This document shows positions 1 to 8,316 of a stretch of DNA of 47,516 nt, in pieces. This DNA comes from CAIURC01 sp043777315 (GTDB lineage: Bacteria; Verrucomicrobiota; Verrucomicrobiia; Chthoniobacterales; Chthoniobacteraceae), in the NCBI GenBank assembly GCA_043777315.1, contig JAYVPW010000160.1, positions 1 to 47,516 on the forward strand, given 5' to 3'. Each line of letters opens with the position of its first letter. The stretch's first letter is position 1. A program made the translations under genes and the position numbers. The notes beneath the pieces are model-generated. The model ran no database searches. It was not told the origin of the DNA and saw nothing but the letters and a program-made list of their open reading frames with translations.

Positions 1-318
1 CGGCAAATCCGGTCTCACAACTTCCACCGCCGGACGGAGCGCGTGATAGCTCGCGCCGGGGGTCTCGCGACAGCACCGCTCGGTCGTGGGACAAAGGCCT
101 TTCGGCGGACCCAGGAGCGTGGAGGGAAAGGGCAGACGTCTCAGCAAATGCAGCGGGACTGCGCGGCGCAGCGGGCGCGCGACCTTGAAAATGAGGAACG
201 CCGCGGAGTCCAGAATCGCGCCTCGCCGGCGCGCAGGCAGGTGGCCTGAGAGCTCGACCAGCTTCATTTTCAGGCGCTTGGCCATCGCCGCGCGCGGCGG
301 TGCTTCGGGAGCCGGCAT
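1..318 (-). CDS. Glycosyltransferase family 61 (DUF563-like), N-terminal fragment
   Basis: This frame is open from an ATG at 318 to the window edge, so only the first 106 residues are present. They contain a basic N-terminus and then GPPKGLCPTTERCCRETPGA followed by a YHALRPAVEVVRPDLP stretch. In my recollection this matches the N-terminal entry region of GT61/DUF563 glycosyltransferases, where a GPP..LC motif precedes a Pro-rich strand. The catalytic part lies outside the window. It diverges from the methyltransferase at 390 with a 71-base spacer that would hold both promoters. The polysaccharide genes that follow fit a glycosyltransferase role. The family call rests on a short segment. Confidence 0.6.
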   Translation of the reverse strand, partial: MPAPEAPPRAAMAKRLKMKLVELSGHLPARRRGAILDSAAFLIFKVARPLRRAVPLHLLRRLPFPSTLLGPPKGLCPTTERCCRETPGASYHALRPAVEVVRPDLP

Positions 319-389
319 CGTGAAAGGAATGGAAGGCGGGGGAACGGGGCTCGACGCGCTCGCCGGGCGTCTTTAAAGCTCTCGGCGCA

Positions 390-1112
390 ATGACTTTTTC
401 TGCCAACTATCGGCGCAAACGCTGGCTCGGATTCATCTTCGCGAACAGCCAATCCCTGCGCTGGCAAACGCAAGGTAGGATTGTCCGGCGGGCCGCCGAC
501 GAGGTGCGGAAATCGGGGATGCGCGCGCTCGATGTCGGCTGCGGCGGCGGGAGTTATGCCATCGAAAACCACCTCCGGCAGGGGACGCCGACGATGCTTT
601 GCGACTATGCGGAAGACCTGCTGGAACTCGCGCGAACGCAAGTCGCCGATGCCGGTGTGACGGCGGCCGCGGAGTTCGCCGTTTGCAGCGCGGAAGAGCT
701 GCCCTTTCCCGACGAGACCTATGACTTCATCCAATGCATGGAAGTGCTCGAACATCTGCATCATCCCGAGCGCGCGCTCGCGGAATTCCGCCGGGTGGCT
801 CGCACCGGCGCTCGGCTCGTCATCTCGGTCCCGCATCCGCCAGAATGGTTCCCCAACCCCGGTCACGTCGTGGAAGGATACCGCGCCGCCGAGATCACGC
901 GGCTCGTGGAGGACGCCGGCTGGCGCGTGGTGCGCGTGGAGTATTGCATGTTGATCCTGACCCGCCTCGTGACCGCGCTGCTGAGGAAAATTCCGCTCCC
1001 ACTTCCACTCGTTCCCTTGGTCTCGCTGGAGGATCTGGTCCCCGCAAAATGGCGCTCGAAACTCCTGCCCTACGACATCGTCGTCGTGGCCGAGACTGCG
1101 ACGACTCTTTGA
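390..1112 (+). CDS. Class I SAM-dependent methyltransferase (Methyltransf_11 type)
   Basis: A 240-residue protein with a Rossmann methyltransferase core. Motif I is ALDVGCGGGSYAIE near residues 45-60, the acidic strand-2 end is CDYAEDLLELA, and the post-II region is YDFIQCMEVLEHLHHPERAL, typical of Methyltransf_11 enzymes. No signal peptide is visible; the C-terminal part has a hydrophobic LPLPLVPLVSL stretch that may touch the membrane. It opens the + strand run of polysaccharide genes and is followed after 22 bases by an FkbM methyltransferase. The likely job is methylation of a sugar or lipid-linked intermediate of a surface glycan, inferred from neighbours. The acceptor cannot be read from the sequence. 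Confidence 0.85.
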   Translation: MTFSANYRRKRWLGFIFANSQSLRWQTQGRIVRRAADEVRKSGMRALDVGCGGGSYAIENHLRQGTPTMLCDYAEDLLELARTQVADAGVTAAAEFAVCSAEELPFPDETYDFIQCMEVLEHLHHPERALAEFRRVARTGARLVISVPHPPEWFPNPGHVVEGYRAAEITRLVEDAGWRVVRVEYCMLILTRLVTALLRKIPLPLPLVPLVSLEDLVPAKWRSKLLPYDIVVVAETATTL

Positions 1113-1134
1113 CGGTGGCCGGCATCCCAAGTCC

Positions 1135-2001
1135 ATGAACCTACCTTTCGTCCGCTCGATTGGCCTTCCGAAATACCTTTGGCGCCGGATAGCCCTCGAC
1201 TTCCAGCAGGCCATCTCGATTCAGCCCGTGCGGCTTCGCTTACCCACCGGACTGAGCTTCATTGTTCCAAAAAGCAGCTTCCCCGCGCGGGATGCTTTTA
1301 CCACCAATGCTAACGTTGACTGGGGGAGCGAGTCCCTTTTTTTCAAGCATCTGGATAGCAAGGGCGACTTCATCGACGTGGGGGCGAATGTCGGCTACTA
1401 CAGCGTCTTCGGCGCTCCGGTCGTGCGCCAAGTCTTCAGCTTCGAGCCCGATCCGCGCAACCATCCCTCGCTCGAAGCCAACGCAGCACTGGCATCGAAC
1501 ATCCTTGTCCAAAAACTCGCGCTGTCTTCTGAAGCCGGCGAGTTGCTCCTCGATGTCTCACAAGACTCATCGCTCAGTAAGTTTACAGCAACGTCATCGG
1601 CGGCCGGCCCGCGCACCGTGGCCGTCCAGGCTACGACACTCGACTTATTCGCTGGTGAAAAAACTGACCTGAAAGTGACTGGGATCAAACTCGACACTGA
1701 GGGTCACGAACTCGCCATCCTGCGCGGCGGAGTGAACACGATTCGCCGGGACCAGCCACTCATCCTCACTGAACTCCAGCGCCCCGCGGGCGAGGGCGCG
1801 GCAGACTTCCAGGAGCTTCGGGCGTTTGCCGATGCCTTGAACTATCGGCCATTCGCTTTCGTTCCCGTCACGCCCGGTCTGATCAAGCCCGCACAGTATC
1901 GCCTGACCGAATTGAGCTCTGAGCAAGTCTTTGCCAGTCACCCGACCAAGATGATCTTCCTCGTGCCCAAACGACTCCACACGGCGTTCGCCGCCGGGTA
2001 G
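1135..2001 (+). CDS. FkbM family methyltransferase
   Basis: A 288-residue protein with the FkbM signature: motif I FIDVGANVGYYSVFGA (about residues 80-95), the SAM-binding acidic end FSFEPDPRNHPSLEANAAL, and the characteristic KLDTEGHELAILRGG near residue 185. FkbM enzymes usually O-methylate hydroxyls of sugars or polyketides. Here the neighbours are glycosyltransferases, so a sugar O-methyl group on an exported polysaccharide is the likely product (inference). The gene starts at an ATG 22 bases after the preceding methyltransferase and ends 21 bases before the acyltransferase, so the three probably form one transcript. Confidence 0.9.
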   Translation: MNLPFVRSIGLPKYLWRRIALDFQQAISIQPVRLRLPTGLSFIVPKSSFPARDAFTTNANVDWGSESLFFKHLDSKGDFIDVGANVGYYSVFGAPVVRQVFSFEPDPRNHPSLEANAALASNILVQKLALSSEAGELLLDVSQDSSLSKFTATSSAAGPRTVAVQATTLDLFAGEKTDLKVTGIKLDTEGHELAILRGGVNTIRRDQPLILTELQRPAGEGAADFQELRAFADALNYRPFAFVPVTPGLIKPAQYRLTELSSEQVFASHPTKMIFLVPKRLHTAFAAG

Positions 2002-2022
2002 GCCGGCCATTGAACTCGAGCG

Positions 2023-3207
2023 GTGAAAGCATTGCAGACAAAGCCTGTCCCCAGCCTGGTGGGCGACACTCCCGAGGAGCGGAGGAACACGCGACTCGGC
2101 ATCGACTTCATGCGCGGCGGCTTCGCCTTAATGGTCATGCTGGCGCACAACTTCGAAGTCACCTGTCTCAGATTCGGGGTGGATTACGAAAGGGCGGGGG
2201 AGGCGCGAAACCCATGGAACTGGCTCACCGCAACGCTCGGGCATGGAGCATTCTGGGTCGGTGGGTTCTTCATCCTCTCGGGCCTGTGCATCCAATGGTC
2301 TGTCCTCGGCATGTTGAAACGGAAAAGTCATTCCCTGAAGTCTTACTTTCTCGCGCGAGTCACCCGCATCTACCCGCTCTACCTCGCGACCCTGTTATTC
2401 TACCTTCTGATTCTGGCCGGGTTCGGTGCGCTGGGCCACGCATTCAAGGAGCCATTCGAACTCTCCCAATTCGTGAGTCATGTCTTCATGCTTCAAGGCA
2501 TCACAGGAGTCATCAGCCCTCTCGGCCCCGCGTGGAGTTTAACCTACGAGTGTTTTTATTACCTGCTCTGGCCGGTGTTACTCGTGGCGACATCCTACCG
2601 CTCCAATTTCGCCGTCGTCCTGGGCGCGATCCTCTGCGTGAACGGCACCGTGGTGCTCGGTGCGATTTGGAAGATTCATCTTCACGGTGCGCTGGACTCT
2701 TATCTGATGCCAGCTTCGTTGATCCTGTTTGGCTTTCTGACTTGGGGAGCGGGTGTCTGGCTGGCGACCAACTGGCACACGGTCGCGAGACAGACTGAGC
2801 GCTTGCCGCCCGCGCTCGCCATCGCGGGGGTCGTGGGCGCCTACTTGTTGCAGGCTTACCTTACGTTGAAGCAATCCCATCAATGGGTCTTTCTCGTCGT
2901 CAGTGTGGTGAGTCTCCCGTTTTGGATCATCCTGCTCGCGCAGACGAGGCACTGGCGGATCCCCGCATCGCTGGCAGACTTTGCCGGATTCTGTGGGCGG
3001 TTGAGCTATCCGCTTTACCTTCTGCATCGACTCTTCCTCGAGGCGCTGGACGCGATCACCCCGTCCGCGCATCAAGGGATGTTCGCTTCGCCCGCGGGTT
3101 ACATGGCCTACAGTTTTATCTCGGTGTTAGCGATCTGCGTGTTGGTCGGAGTTCCGTTGGAAATCGCCACATTTCGGTGGCGTGAGCGCCTCCTTCGGGA
3201 GGGGTAG
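2023..3207 (+). CDS. Acyltransferase 3 family membrane protein (OafA/YrhL-like)
   Basis: A 394-residue multi-pass protein with about ten hydrophobic segments. The family entry motif GIDFMRGGFALMVMLAHN (about residues 28-45) carries the conserved Arg and His. RVTRIYPLYLATLLFYLL is the R-x10-type loop-helix seen in acyltransferase-3 proteins, and GPAWSLTYECFYYLLWPVLL is the central conserved helix. These proteins transfer acetyl or other acyl groups to sugars of O-antigen or exopolysaccharide across the inner membrane. The start is a GTG; no better ATG lies upstream. The last 81 bases overlap the 3' end of the opposite-strand glycosyltransferase, so the two transcripts converge and collide. Confidence 0.9.
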   Translation: MKALQTKPVPSLVGDTPEERRNTRLGIDFMRGGFALMVMLAHNFEVTCLRFGVDYERAGEARNPWNWLTATLGHGAFWVGGFFILSGLCIQWSVLGMLKRKSHSLKSYFLARVTRIYPLYLATLLFYLLILAGFGALGHAFKEPFELSQFVSHVFMLQGITGVISPLGPAWSLTYECFYYLLWPVLLVATSYRSNFAVVLGAILCVNGTVVLGAIWKIHLHGALDSYLMPASLILFGFLTWGAGVWLATNWHTVARQTERLPPALAIAGVVGAYLLQAYLTLKQSHQWVFLVVSVVSLPFWIILLAQTRHWRIPASLADFAGFCGRLSYPLYLLHRLFLEALDAITPSAHQGMFASPAGYMAYSFISVLAICVLVGVPLEIATFRWRERLLREG

Positions 3208-5544
3208 GTCGGTGTCGGCGAGCATCGCATCGTAGGTCGCGAGAAGCTGTGCCGTGTATTGAGTTCGAGTCAGTCCGCGTCCCGGCCCGGGCTTGAATGA
3301 GAGCGCAGGCTTTTTTAGGAAGCTGGCGATCTGTTGGCTCATCTCTTTCGGATCGAATGAAAGGAACAAGCCGTTGACGCCGGGCTCGAGGATCATCTCG
3401 GTGCCGTGGTGGGGCGTGAGCAGGAGCGGCAGGCCGCAGGCCGCGGCCTCGATCTCAGCGAGACAGAAGGCCTCGAAGTAGGATGGAAAGAGGAACGCGT
3501 CGGACGCCGCGTAGTATTTTTCCACCTCGGGTTGCATTCCGACAAAGCTGATCCAGGCGTCGCTGCCAGGGAATTGCCGCGTGGTCGCCAGTCGGGTCGC
3601 GGCCACCGTGCTTTCATTGCCGCCGACGACCAGGAACCGGACGTGCCGGAAGTCTGTGTCTTCGCGGAGAATGGCCAGTGCCTCCACGGCGAGCCAGAAG
3701 CCCTTCCGGCGGTAGTGTCCGGCACTGACAAAACAGAACACCTGATCTGGCGGATTGTATCCCAACTCGGCGCGCAGCCCTTCCCGGTGCAGGCGGCGGA
3801 CTTCGGGATTGAACCGCGTTTCATCGTAGCTATTCGGCAAGGTCTCGATGCCGAGTGACGCCGGCGCGCGCTTGCGGATTTCCTGACCGACCGAATCGGA
3901 GACGGCGAGGGCTTTCCGAAGCGTGGGCATGCGCCATTGCAGCCATTCGATCGCCGCGACGATGAGCACGAGGCCGTATCGCGCGACTTCTTTGGCGCTG
4001 GAAAATCCGAGCCGGAGTTGCATCGGCGCCCACACGGAATTCAGGAAATGCACGGAGACCAAATCGGCGGGGAGGTAGGTGCCGCAGGTGGCGTGAATGA
4101 TCGTGGCCGGCTTTTGCCTTCCGCAGAGCCAGCGGACGAAGCCGTGCAAATTCACGATGAGGGTGAAGTAGATCAGGTCACAGGGGCCGAGCCATTTTGG
4201 AGCTGGGAAAAAGGTGTGCCCGACCTGGTCCCGCGGCGCATCGGAACGCAGGCACCAAGCCTTGATTTCCCAGCCGTGCTCAAGGAGTTGCGGCAGGGCG
4301 TAAAGCAGATGCCGCATGGTGGGACTGCGGTATTCGAGATGGGCATCGACCCAAAGAACAGAGCGCTTTTCCCGGTGGATCTGCTGCTCGAGAAAGGTCG
4401 CCCACGTGGCGGCGAGGGCGCGGTTCGTGTAGCGGTCGAGGGTTCGCGTCCGCTGTGTTTCGGCGAGCTTTCGATGGGCGGCGCGGTCCCCTGCGAGATG
4501 CTCCATTTTTTCAGCCAGCGCCCCGCGGTCTCCGGCACGAAAGACGGCGGAGGGAACGCCGATGACGTGTGGGATTTCGCCCGAATCCGAACCGAGGCAG
4601 GCGACACCGCAAGCCATCGCTTCGATCAGGACGTGCCCGAATTGCTCCTCCCAAATGGCGTCGCCGGCGATGCGCGGGCGGCTCGGGAGCACAAAAAGAT
4701 CGAGCATTTGCATGAAGGACGCGATCTCGGTGTGCGCGCGCCGGCGGAGCAGGCGCAGCCACGGGCGCCCGGCGGCGAGCCGCTCGAGTTCGGGTTGCAG
4801 TGGACCGGCTCCGATGAGCGCGAGTTCGATCGCGAGAAGCGGCTGGCGGACGCGAACCGAGTCGATCGCCGCGACGAGATCGAGGACGCCTTTTTCTTCG
4901 ACAAACCTCCCGCAGAAGCCGACGAGAAATGCGTTCGCCGACAAGCCGTCCTCCGCCCGCAGATCGTCGCGCGTGCAGCCGGCAGGCGGGGTGAAGTGCG
5001 CCTCGTCCACGCCGAGTTGCGGGGCGATCAACTGCCGCGAGGAGTCCATCCCCGCGCGCTCGAAAAGCGTTGCGGCAGCCCGATTCCCGGCGATCACGAA
5101 GTCCGAAGTCATTGCGGCGGCTCGATAAACCACGCGGAGGATCGCGCCCCGCCAGCCGGGCCGCTCGACGTTTTCCCACGTGAATTCTCCGAACAGCGCA
5201 CGGGGCTGATAAATCCGTTTCCACCACCACGCCTGCCACCGCACCCACGCCCACGGCTCCGCTTCGACGAGGATGATGTCCGCCGGATGCGACCGGATGA
5301 CGCCGCGCAATCCGCGGAAGAAATAGCGGGTCGTCGAAGCGGGCTCGCCGATCGACTTCAGCCCTATCAGGCGCACGTTTTCCGGCGCGGCGGCGCGGTC
5401 CAGTCGAATGGTCGTGCCCAGCGATTTCGCCTCGTCCGCCGTCACGCAGGTCAGGTCGAAGTGCCCCCCCAACGCGGCCAGTTTTTTGATGTTCTCAGCC
5501 GGCAGGTAAGAGGCGCTGATGACAAGAAGGCGGGGTTTTGCCAT
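3127..5544 (-). CDS. Tandem GT4-type glycosyltransferase (two catalytic domains in one protein)
   Basis: An 805-residue protein made of two complete GT-B units. Unit 1 (about 1-385) starts MAKPRLLVISASYLP and has the donor-side GFCGRFVEEKGVLDLVAA strand-helix and a C-terminal E-x7-E region IEAMACGVACLGSDSGEIP. Unit 2 (about 395-805) repeats the plan: CFVSAGHYRRKGFWLAVEAL, then FPSYFEAFCLAEIEAAACG and TPHHGTEMI. Each unit has the length of a free-standing GT4 enzyme, so one chain could add two successive sugars. An in-frame GTG lies 15 bases upstream of the chosen ATG; neither has a clear ribosome site. It is the only complete minus-strand gene in the locus. Donor and acceptor cannot be inferred. 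Confidence 0.85.
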   Translation of the reverse strand: MAKPRLLVISASYLPAENIKKLAALGGHFDLTCVTADEAKSLGTTIRLDRAAAPENVRLIGLKSIGEPASTTRYFFRGLRGVIRSHPADIILVEAEPWAWVRWQAWWWKRIYQPRALFGEFTWENVERPGWRGAILRVVYRAAAMTSDFVIAGNRAAATLFERAGMDSSRQLIAPQLGVDEAHFTPPAGCTRDDLRAEDGLSANAFLVGFCGRFVEEKGVLDLVAAIDSVRVRQPLLAIELALIGAGPLQPELERLAAGRPWLRLLRRRAHTEIASFMQMLDLFVLPSRPRIAGDAIWEEQFGHVLIEAMACGVACLGSDSGEIPHVIGVPSAVFRAGDRGALAEKMEHLAGDRAAHRKLAETQRTRTLDRYTNRALAATWATFLEQQIHREKRSVLWVDAHLEYRSPTMRHLLYALPQLLEHGWEIKAWCLRSDAPRDQVGHTFFPAPKWLGPCDLIYFTLIVNLHGFVRWLCGRQKPATIIHATCGTYLPADLVSVHFLNSVWAPMQLRLGFSSAKEVARYGLVLIVAAIEWLQWRMPTLRKALAVSDSVGQEIRKRAPASLGIETLPNSYDETRFNPEVRRLHREGLRAELGYNPPDQVFCFVSAGHYRRKGFWLAVEALAILREDTDFRHVRFLVVGGNESTVAATRLATTRQFPGSDAWISFVGMQPEVEKYYAASDAFLFPSYFEAFCLAEIEAAACGLPLLLTPHHGTEMILEPGVNGLFLSFDPKEMSQQIASFLKKPALSFKPGPGRGLTRTQYTAQLLATYDAMLADTDLPLPKEALTPPKCGDFQRNSDQHADR

Positions 5545-5594
5545 GCGGGATGAAATCACAGAAACGGGAGCGGTAAAGCCAGGCCGGGAGCGGA

Positions 5595-6458
5595 GTGAAG
5601 ATTCGCTTTTGGAGTGAATGTCCCATTGGTAAAGGTCACCGGATGCAGCACTCCAAGGTCTTGATTTACTTCCGCGAGATCGTGGTCTCTTTCGCCGGAG
5701 TCACGATCAAATGCTTCAAGTCGCTGGGGTTGAAAGGGGTTTGGCTTTCCGTCTGCCAGTATCTTTTGCACGGCGTTCCCGCGCCCATTTCGGTCCCGGG
5801 ATTTGGGCGCTTTCGCAATCGGCAGGAGGTCGGAAATTACATCGATAACATCGCGTGCGGAGAACTCCGGTGTGAAGAAGTCGAGCAGGCGATCCGGGAG
5901 AAGGACGCGCCGGCCGTGGTCGATCTCGGAGTCAATGTGGGAGTCACCGTGCGTTGGTGGTTTTCGCTGAATCCGGCGGCGACGGTGGTGGGCGTGGACA
6001 TGCTGCAGGAGGCGCTGGATTTCACCACGGAGGCGCTGGAAGACGCGGGAGTTCGCGGGACTTGGAAACCGATTTGCGCGGCGGCGGGCAACCATTCCGA
6101 TGTCGTCGAAATCGCGGTCGGCGATCCGCTTTCCGGCACGAGCCGGGTCGGGCAAGGCGGCGACGGGACATTTCGGAAAGTGAAGATGGCGCGGCTCGAC
6201 GACCTGCTCGCGGAGGCCGGGATTCGGGAAATTGAATTGCTCAAATGCGACATCGAGGGCTTCGGCGGCTTCGCTCTCGAAGGCGCTGTGAACTCTTTGG
6301 CGATCACGCGTTTCGTCGTCACCGAGACGCACGGACCGGAGGAGACGGTCCTGCTTTCCGAAGTGCTGGCGAAGGCCGGGTTCGTCGTCTTTCAAGTTTT
6401 CGGCCGCACGCTCTGGTGGCGGAAGGGCGGACGTTCCGCCGCGGCCGATCCTTTGTGA
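5595..6458 (+). CDS. FkbM family methyltransferase (second copy, divergent)
   Basis: A 287-residue protein with an FkbM core: VVDLGVNVGVTVRWWFSLNP as motif I, the acidic end VGVDMLQEALDFTTEALEDAG, and ELLKCDIEGFGGFALEGA in place of the usual LKxDxEGxExxxLxGA. It differs clearly from the FkbM protein at 1135, so this is not a recent duplication. The GTG start at 5595 has GGGAGCGGA just upstream. An ATG at 5643, preceded by AAAGGTCACC, would remove 16 residues and is a fair alternative. It is divergent from the tandem glycosyltransferase, with 50 bases between the starts. Sugar O-methylation is inferred from context. Confidence 0.85.
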   Translation: MKIRFWSECPIGKGHRMQHSKVLIYFREIVVSFAGVTIKCFKSLGLKGVWLSVCQYLLHGVPAPISVPGFGRFRNRQEVGNYIDNIACGELRCEEVEQAIREKDAPAVVDLGVNVGVTVRWWFSLNPAATVVGVDMLQEALDFTTEALEDAGVRGTWKPICAAAGNHSDVVEIAVGDPLSGTSRVGQGGDGTFRKVKMARLDDLLAEAGIREIELLKCDIEGFGGFALEGAVNSLAITRFVVTETHGPEETVLLSEVLAKAGFVVFQVFGRTLWWRKGGRSAAADPL

Positions 6459-6517
6459 CTTTCGGAAAAAGAACGCCCGGCGTATATCCCGCATCCGCCT
6501 CGCAGCACCCCTCTCGA

Positions 6518-7255
6518 ATGCCTCACTTCCGCGACGTTCTTTACGGCAACTATTCCGCCTCTTTCGGCGCGGTGAAGACCTACGATCCGGGCCTGGCGCG
6601 GCGGATGTACGAGGTGAGCTATCGGCTCCCGGAATTGCCGAAGGATGCGCCCATTGCCGACATCGGGTGCGGGAAAGGCGAGTGGCTCGGGTGGCTGCAG
6701 GCCAGTGGTTTCACGACGTTGCAGGGCTTCGATATTTCGGCGGGCGAGCTCGCTTTTTCAAAAGCGATTCCGGTTGAATGCGGCGACGTCGTCGAGACTC
6801 TCGCGAGGCCGCAATGGAAGGCGCGGTTCGCCCTGATTCACGCCAAGGATTTGCTCGAGCATCTGACGAAACAGGAGACGGTGGACTTTCTCCTCGCGAG
6901 CCACGCGGCGCTGCGAGAGGGCGGCGCGCTCTGGCTCTCGACTTACAATGCGCAGGGCATTTTCGCCTCCGCCACGCGCTACGGCGACTTTACCCACGAG
7001 AGCGGATTCACACCGTCGAGCATGGCGCAGGTGCTGCGGGCGACGGGCTTCACGATCGATCGAATCGCGGGCCTCCATGCCTGTCCGCAGACCAAAAACG
7101 GCTTCGCGCGAAAGTGGATCTGGCGGGCCGCCGCCGCGCCTGCGCGCATCCTGCTCCGGGCGCGCCACGGAGGACACGGCGAGGCTGGCATCGACACCTT
7201 CACGGTCGATCCCGACCTCTTTGCGGTCGCTCGCAAGGGTTCGGAAAAAATGTAA
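6518..7255 (+). CDS. Class I SAM-dependent methyltransferase (Methyltransf_23 type)
   Basis: A 245-residue protein beginning MPHFRDVLYGNYSASFG. Motif I is IADIGCGKGEWLGWLQASG, followed by LQGFDISAGELAFSK, and the motif II area is FALIHAKDLLEHLTKQETVDFL. The C-terminal half (STYNAQGIFASATRYGDFTH and FTPSSMAQVLRATGF) follows the pattern of methyltransferases found in glycan clusters, where the last strands close over the substrate. The open frame extends 273 bases further upstream, but that part lies over the previous gene and reads as Arg-rich out-of-frame sequence, so the internal ATG is preferred. It sits 59 bases after the FkbM gene and 32 before the GT9 gene. Confidence 0.85.
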   Translation: MPHFRDVLYGNYSASFGAVKTYDPGLARRMYEVSYRLPELPKDAPIADIGCGKGEWLGWLQASGFTTLQGFDISAGELAFSKAIPVECGDVVETLARPQWKARFALIHAKDLLEHLTKQETVDFLLASHAALREGGALWLSTYNAQGIFASATRYGDFTHESGFTPSSMAQVLRATGFTIDRIAGLHACPQTKNGFARKWIWRAAAAPARILLRARHGGHGEAGIDTFTVDPDLFAVARKGSEKM

Positions 7256-7287
7256 CTGCGCCGGTTCGCGCGTGTCCGATTTCTGCG

Positions 7288-8316
7288 GTGAAGCTCGTTC
7301 TCTTCAAGGTCAATCAACTCGGCGACAACGTCGTTTTTCTCCCGATCGTGCAGACGCTGCGGCGGCTTTATCCGGACTGGGAACTCGCGCTTTTCACGAG
7401 CCCGGCGGCGGCGGATTTGTATGCCGGGACGATCCCGCCCGCGCGGCTGTGGGTGGAGGTGACGAAGGATTTCAATGGCGAGTGGAAACGCCCGGACCGG
7501 CTGTGGAAGCTGTGGCGCTGGCTGCGCGATTTTGGGGCCGATGGTTCGTTGATCGGGTTCGATCAGGGAAACGTCGTGCATCTTCTCGCGCACCTCGCGG
7601 GCGGGCGGGTGCGGGCCGGCGCGGACATCCTTCCGCTGAAGCTGCCATCGGCGCTGACCCATCCGGTCGGCCCGCCGAAAAATGCGCGGGCCGGGACGCT
7701 GAGCTGGGAGGTGGCGCGGGTGCTCGTGACGGCCTGCGGCGGACGCGAGTGGCCGGCGTCACCGCCGCGGCCGGACCTCTCGCATCTCGTCCGCGGGACG
7801 ACCGCGCAGGCGCGGCGGATCGTGATTCATGCGGGCGCGAGCCGCGCTTACAAACGCTGGCCGCTGGAGCGTTTCCAGGAACTCGCGCGCCGGCTGGCGG
7901 CGGATTTCGAAGTCGTCTGGATCGCCTCGCCCGAGGCCTCGCACGACGGTCTTGCGGGAGTTCGCGTCGAGCATCCGCGAGACTTGAGCGCGCTGACCGC
8001 GTGCATTGCGGGCGCTGGTTTGTTCATCGGAAATAACTCCGGCCCGATGAATCTCTGCATCGCTCTCGGCCGGCCCGGCGTGATTTTGAACGGCCCGTCG
8101 AATCCTTTGTGGGATCCGGTTTGGAGCCCGGAACGCTATCTCCTGCTTCGCGACACCGCGCTGCCGTGCCAGCCGTGCGACGACTGCGTCCGCCCGGCGA
8201 TGGAGTGCCGGAATGTGCTGGCGCCGCTGACTTGTCTCGACCGCTGGAGCGTCGATGAAGTGGAAACTTCGTGCCGCCACTGGCATGAACGCTGGGCCTC
8301 TCATTCCCACTGCTGA
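7288..8316 (+). CDS. Glycosyltransferase family 9 (heptosyltransferase-like)
   Basis: A 342-residue protein starting at a GTG (KLVLFKVNQLGDNVVFLPIV), the usual GT9 entry with an N-terminal G-D-x-V-x-x-x-P loop. The C-terminal donor domain has GASRAYKRWPLERFQELARR and the hallmark GLFIGNNSGPMNLCIALGRP, where GT9 enzymes typically read D-SGPMHLAAALG. A cysteine-rich tail, CQPCDDCVRPAMEC followed by a further Cys, could bind a metal or form disulfides. GT9 members add heptose or other sugars to LPS core. The open frame extends about 500 bases upstream but only as antisense-like Arg-rich sequence. The stop overlaps the asparagine synthase start by one base. Confidence 0.88.
   Translation: MKLVLFKVNQLGDNVVFLPIVQTLRRLYPDWELALFTSPAAADLYAGTIPPARLWVEVTKDFNGEWKRPDRLWKLWRWLRDFGADGSLIGFDQGNVVHLLAHLAGGRVRAGADILPLKLPSALTHPVGPPKNARAGTLSWEVARVLVTACGGREWPASPPRPDLSHLVRGTTAQARRIVIHAGASRAYKRWPLERFQELARRLAADFEVVWIASPEASHDGLAGVRVEHPRDLSALTACIAGAGLFIGNNSGPMNLCIALGRPGVILNGPSNPLWDPVWSPERYLLLRDTALPCQPCDDCVRPAMECRNVLAPLTCLDRWSVDEVETSCRHWHERWASHSHC

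Noticed and set aside
270..1214. 314-codon minus-strand frame across the first methyltransferase
   Set aside because: No recognisable domain. The real minus-strand gene here is the GT61 fragment at 1-318, in another frame.
3937..5553. 538-codon + strand frame antisense to the tandem glycosyltransferase
   Set aside because: Charged low-complexity sequence without motifs. The opposite strand holds a complete two-domain enzyme.
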